NCBI GenBank assembly: GCA_001443005.1
Contig: LEKQ01000007.1
Coordinates: 1 to 64,000 of the forward strand
Source of the DNA: a bacterium GBS-1
GTDB lineage: Bacteria > Synergistota > GBS-1
DNA: 64,000 bases
Reading direction: 5' to 3'
Below are positions 61,649-64,000 of this stretch, in pieces. A program made the translations under genes and the position numbers. Below the pieces are notes generated by a model. The model did no database searches and was not told the origin of the DNA. It saw only the letters and a program-made list of their open reading frames with translations. Position 1 is the first letter of the stretch. The number at the start of each line of letters is the position of its first letter.

Positions 61649-62692
61649 ATGAACGTGGACGAAGTGAAGCTAGAATGGATCAAGGGAATAGGACCTAACT
61701 CCACTATAGCTTTATCAAGCAGGATAAGGTTAGCGCGCAACTTGCGGGATTATCCATTTCCATCAGTTGCCAAAAAGAGGGATTTGGAAGGGGTTGTTCA
61801 AAGGATAAAAGATGTTCTAGCTCAGGACCCTTACTTTAAACCCTTCACCCTTATAATGCTTAGTGATCTTAACGATCTTGAAAGGGAGGCATTGGTTGAA
61901 AAGCATATGATAAGCCCTGATCACGCTAAAAGTGGGAACAAGAGAGAGGGGGCTTTGTTATTAGAGAACGAGGGTGTTTTAAGCATGATGATAAATGAAG
62001 AAGACCACTTGCGGATTCAGTGCTTTTTGGGAGGCTTACAACTCAGTGAGGCTTGGAGGATTATAGACCGGTTCGATTCTATTTTAGAAAAGCATATAGA
62101 CTACGCTTTTGATGAGGAGTTTGGTTATCTAACTGCTTGCCCCACGAACGTGGGTACTGGAATGCGGGCTTCGGTCATGCTTCACCTACCGGGACTCGTT
62201 CTCAGTAAGAAGATAGGCAGGGTTATAGAGGAGGTTTCTAAGATAGGTCTTACGGTCAGGGGAATTTACGGGGAAGGAAGCGAGGCTATGGGAAATCTAT
62301 TTCAGCTTTCAAACCAGATTACTTTAGGCCTCTCTGAGGAGGAAATCATAGATAAGCTTGAGAAGATAGCCCTAAGGGTTATAGAGGAAGAGGAGTTGAC
62401 ACGTAAGCATCTTTTTAAGACTAAGGGGATTGAGCTTGAGGACTCATTGTGGAGAGCCTATGGGATCCTGAAAAATGCTCGTTTGATATCCTCGAAGGAG
62501 GCAATGGAGCTTCTCTCCAAGGTCAGAATGGGTGTGGATATAGGGCTTTTACCCTCCATAGATAAATATAAGTTCAACGAGCTCCTTATAAAAATCAGAC
62601 CTGCTCATCTTCAGCTTTCGGTGGGTAGGGAGCTTTCGCCAGAAGAGCGAGATAAGATAAGAGCGGATTTGATAAGGGAAAGCCTAAATTAA
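61649..62692 (+). CDS. mcsB: Protein arginine kinase McsB
   Basis: A 347-residue phosphagen-kinase-fold enzyme. SSRIRLARNLRDYPFP binds nucleotide, CPTNVGTGMRASVMLHLP is the signature loop, and GIYGEGSEAMGNLFQLSNQ is conserved in McsB. It phosphorylates arginines on damaged proteins, marking them for ClpC-ClpP. It follows mcsA directly. Confidence 0.96.
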   Translation: MNVDEVKLEWIKGIGPNSTIALSSRIRLARNLRDYPFPSVAKKRDLEGVVQRIKDVLAQDPYFKPFTLIMLSDLNDLEREALVEKHMISPDHAKSGNKREGALLLENEGVLSMMINEEDHLRIQCFLGGLQLSEAWRIIDRFDSILEKHIDYAFDEEFGYLTACPTNVGTGMRASVMLHLPGLVLSKKIGRVIEEVSKIGLTVRGIYGEGSEAMGNLFQLSNQITLGLSEEEIIDKLEKIALRVIEEEELTRKHLFKTKGIELEDSLWRAYGILKNARLISSKEAMELLSKVRMGVDIGLLPSIDKYKFNELLIKIRPAHLQLSVGRELSPEERDKIRADLIRESLN

Positions 62693-62706
62693 GGAGGTGA
62701 AATAGG

Positions 62707-64000
62707 ATGTTTTATAATTACTTTACCGAAAGGGCTCGCAGAGTTATAAGTAGCGCTGCTCAAGAAGCAAAAAGTTTAAATCACGATTACATAGGGACTG
62801 AGCACCTCTTGTTGGGTTTAACGCGGGAAAAGGATAGCGTAGCGGCTAAGGTTTTGGAGAGCTTGGGTATAAGCTTGGATAAGGTGCGACAGGAGATAGA
62901 AAGGATAATAGGAAAGGGTAAGGAAGAAGTAAAAAGTGAGCAGCTTCCTCTTACTCCGAGGGCGAAGCGCGTTTTGGAGCTGGCTTGGGCCGAGGCTCAA
63001 GCCATGGGGCATAACTATGTGGGGACGGAACATTTGCTTCTCGCTTTGATAAGGGAAGGAGAGGGGGTAGCGGCTCAGATTCTCATAAATCTGGGAGCCG
63101 ATTTAGAGAGCGTTAGAGATAAGATAATGGAGATATTAGGGGAGGAAGGCGAAAGGGTTAACCCATCTTTCTTGAAGAAAGGGGGATTTAAGAAGAGGGA
63201 TAGAAGTGCGACCCCGACCTTAGACGAGTTTGGGGTGGATTTAACCAAGCTCGCTGCTGAGGGTAAGTTAGACCCTGTCATAGGTAGGGAGAAAGAGATA
63301 GAGAGGGTCATAGAGATATTAAGCAGAAGGACGAAAAATAACCCTGTTCTGATAGGTGATCCGGGCGTTGGTAAAACCGCTATAGTTGAGGGGTTAGCGC
63401 AGAAGATAGTGGCGGGAGAGGTCCCGGAGGTCTTGAAGAATAAGAGGATCGTTCAGCTTAACATGGCTAACATAGTTGCAGGAACCAAGTATAGGGGTGA
63501 GTTTGAGGAGAGGATGAGGAGGATATTGAAAGAGCTTGAGAACGCTAAAGATGTGATTCTCTTCATAGATGAGCTTCACACTATAGTTGGGGCTGGAGCT
63601 GCTGAAGGAGCAATAGATGCGGGTAACATATTAAAGCCCGCGCTGGCGAGGGGAGATATTCAGGTAATAGGTGCTACCACTCTGGATGAGTATAGAAAGC
63701 ATATAGAGAAGGATGCTGCTCTTGAGAGAAGGTTCCAGCCGGTCATGGTTTCTGAACCTTCTGAGGAGGAGACCAAGGCAATCCTTTATGGTTTGAGGGA
63801 TAGATACGAGGCTCATCATAGGGTTAAGATAAGCGATGAGGCGATAGATGCTGCTGCAAAGCTCTCCTCTCGGTATATAAAGGATAGGTTTCTCCCTGAT
63901 AAAGCTATAGATCTTATGGATGAAGCTTCTGCTAAGGTTAGATTGAGGTCTACCTTCGAACCCGAGGATGTTAAGAAGCTGGAGAAGGATCTTGAGGAGG
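62707..64000 (+). CDS. clpC: ATP-dependent Clp protease ATPase subunit ClpC (3' end outside window)
   Basis: The first 431 codons of ClpC. Two Clp-N repeats ([30 protein letters not shown]) lie in residues 1-150. The first AAA module has Walker [10 protein letters not shown], Walker [10 protein letters not shown] and the arginine-finger region [11 protein letters not shown]. The coiled-coil M domain begins as the window ends. ClpC unfolds proteins for ClpP. ATG at 62707 follows AAGGAGGTGA. It is incomplete only because the window stops at 64000. Confidence 0.97.
   Translation, partial: MFYNYFTERARRVISSAAQEAKSLNHDYIGTEHLLLGLTREKDSVAAKVLESLGISLDKVRQEIERIIGKGKEEVKSEQLPLTPRAKRVLELAWAEAQAMGHNYVGTEHLLLALIREGEGVAAQILINLGADLESVRDKIMEILGEEGERVNPSFLKKGGFKKRDRSATPTLDEFGVDLTKLAAEGKLDPVIGREKEIERVIEILSRRTKNNPVLIGDPGVGKTAIVEGLAQKIVAGEVPEVLKNKRIVQLNMANIVAGTKYRGEFEERMRRILKELENAKDVILFIDELHTIVGAGAAEGAIDAGNILKPALARGDIQVIGATTLDEYRKHIEKDAALERRFQPVMVSEPSEEETKAILYGLRDRYEAHHRVKISDEAIDAAAKLSSRYIKDRFLPDKAIDLMDEASAKVRLRSTFEPEDVKKLEKDLEE

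Noticed and set aside
1-64000. CRISPR array, insertion sequence, prophage, tRNA or rRNA
   Set aside because: Reading both strands, I saw no regularly spaced repeats, transposase or integrase motifs, cloverleaf sequences or rRNA cores; genes fill almost all the space.

Overview
The window reads as one continuous stretch of bacterial chromosome. It has about 46-47% G+C, very dense coding, heavy use of AGG/AGA arginine codons and frequent TTG starts. Gene content suggests a thermophilic or moderately thermophilic, anaerobic amino-acid-fermenting bacterium. It has branched-chain amino acid (Liv) and TRAP import systems, a histidine-to-formimino-THF pathway, lysine and threonine catabolic enzymes, a 2-oxo-acid dehydrogenase, and the CtsR-McsA-McsB-ClpC stress operon. 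CtsR/McsAB points towards a Bacillota-like lineage. The choice-of-anchor surface protein, with a Cys/TM/Arg C-terminal signal, is reminiscent of Synergistota (Thermovirga/Acetomicrobium-like). This placement is inference; no rRNA is present.

Layout. 1-5051 (minus): a GC-rich, hairpin-rich non-coding edge, then cyclophilin-like protein, CPBP protease, hemW, lepA and an aminotransferase. 5090-5115 is a perfectly palindromic divergent promoter. 5153-16300 (plus) is a tight 13-gene run: nadE, yebC, ruvC-ruvA-ruvB, DUF2905, queA, the AmmeMemoRadiSam pair, hutH, an EamA exporter and livHM. 16352-19491 (minus) encodes E1alpha, E1beta and E2 of a 2-oxo-acid dehydrogenase. 19678-23880 (plus) is a TRAP transporter (dctPQM) with a PPC-domain protein and an SDR. 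23877-25440 (minus) holds a DUF2148 protein and threonine dehydrogenase. 25525-32724 (plus) carries livG, livF, a binding protein and the rest of the hut pathway (hutU, ftcD, hutI, fchA). 32721-33833 (minus) is a saccharopine/lysine dehydrogenase-like enzyme. 33929-41478 (plus) has an M20 amidohydrolase, HIT protein, yajC, an HD hydrolase, secD, secF, and a coiled-coil/radical SAM/flavodoxin trio ended by a terminator. 41542-44047 holds fcl and lysine 6-aminotransferase. 44080-45551 (minus) is efp with its beta-lysine ligase epmA.

45676-56752 is the least conventional part: an eight-gene, tightly spaced plus-strand operon. It encodes a STAND-like ATPase, a propeller/helical protein of no recognised family, a kinase-like/methyltransferase protein, a glycosyltransferase-TPR protein, a lone Rossmann domain, an orphan prepilin, a secreted beta-helix/FN3 surface protein and a second glycosyltransferase. 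I infer a surface-glycoprotein or pilus-like decoration system; it is the best candidate here for something undescribed.

56871-64000 returns to housekeeping: rpsF-ssb-rpsR-DUF2232-rplI-dnaB. Then comes ctsR-mcsA-mcsB-clpC behind a textbook TTGACA-17-TATAAT promoter with a CtsR operator; clpC runs off the window.

Functionally, the Liv and TRAP systems would import amino acids and carboxylates. HutH/HutU/HutI/FtcD/FchA would take histidine to glutamate and a THF-bound C1 unit. Lat and the saccharopine-DH-like protein would act on lysine, and TDH on threonine. No tRNA, rRNA, CRISPR array or insertion sequence was recognised, and no intergenic gap exceeds about 190 bases.
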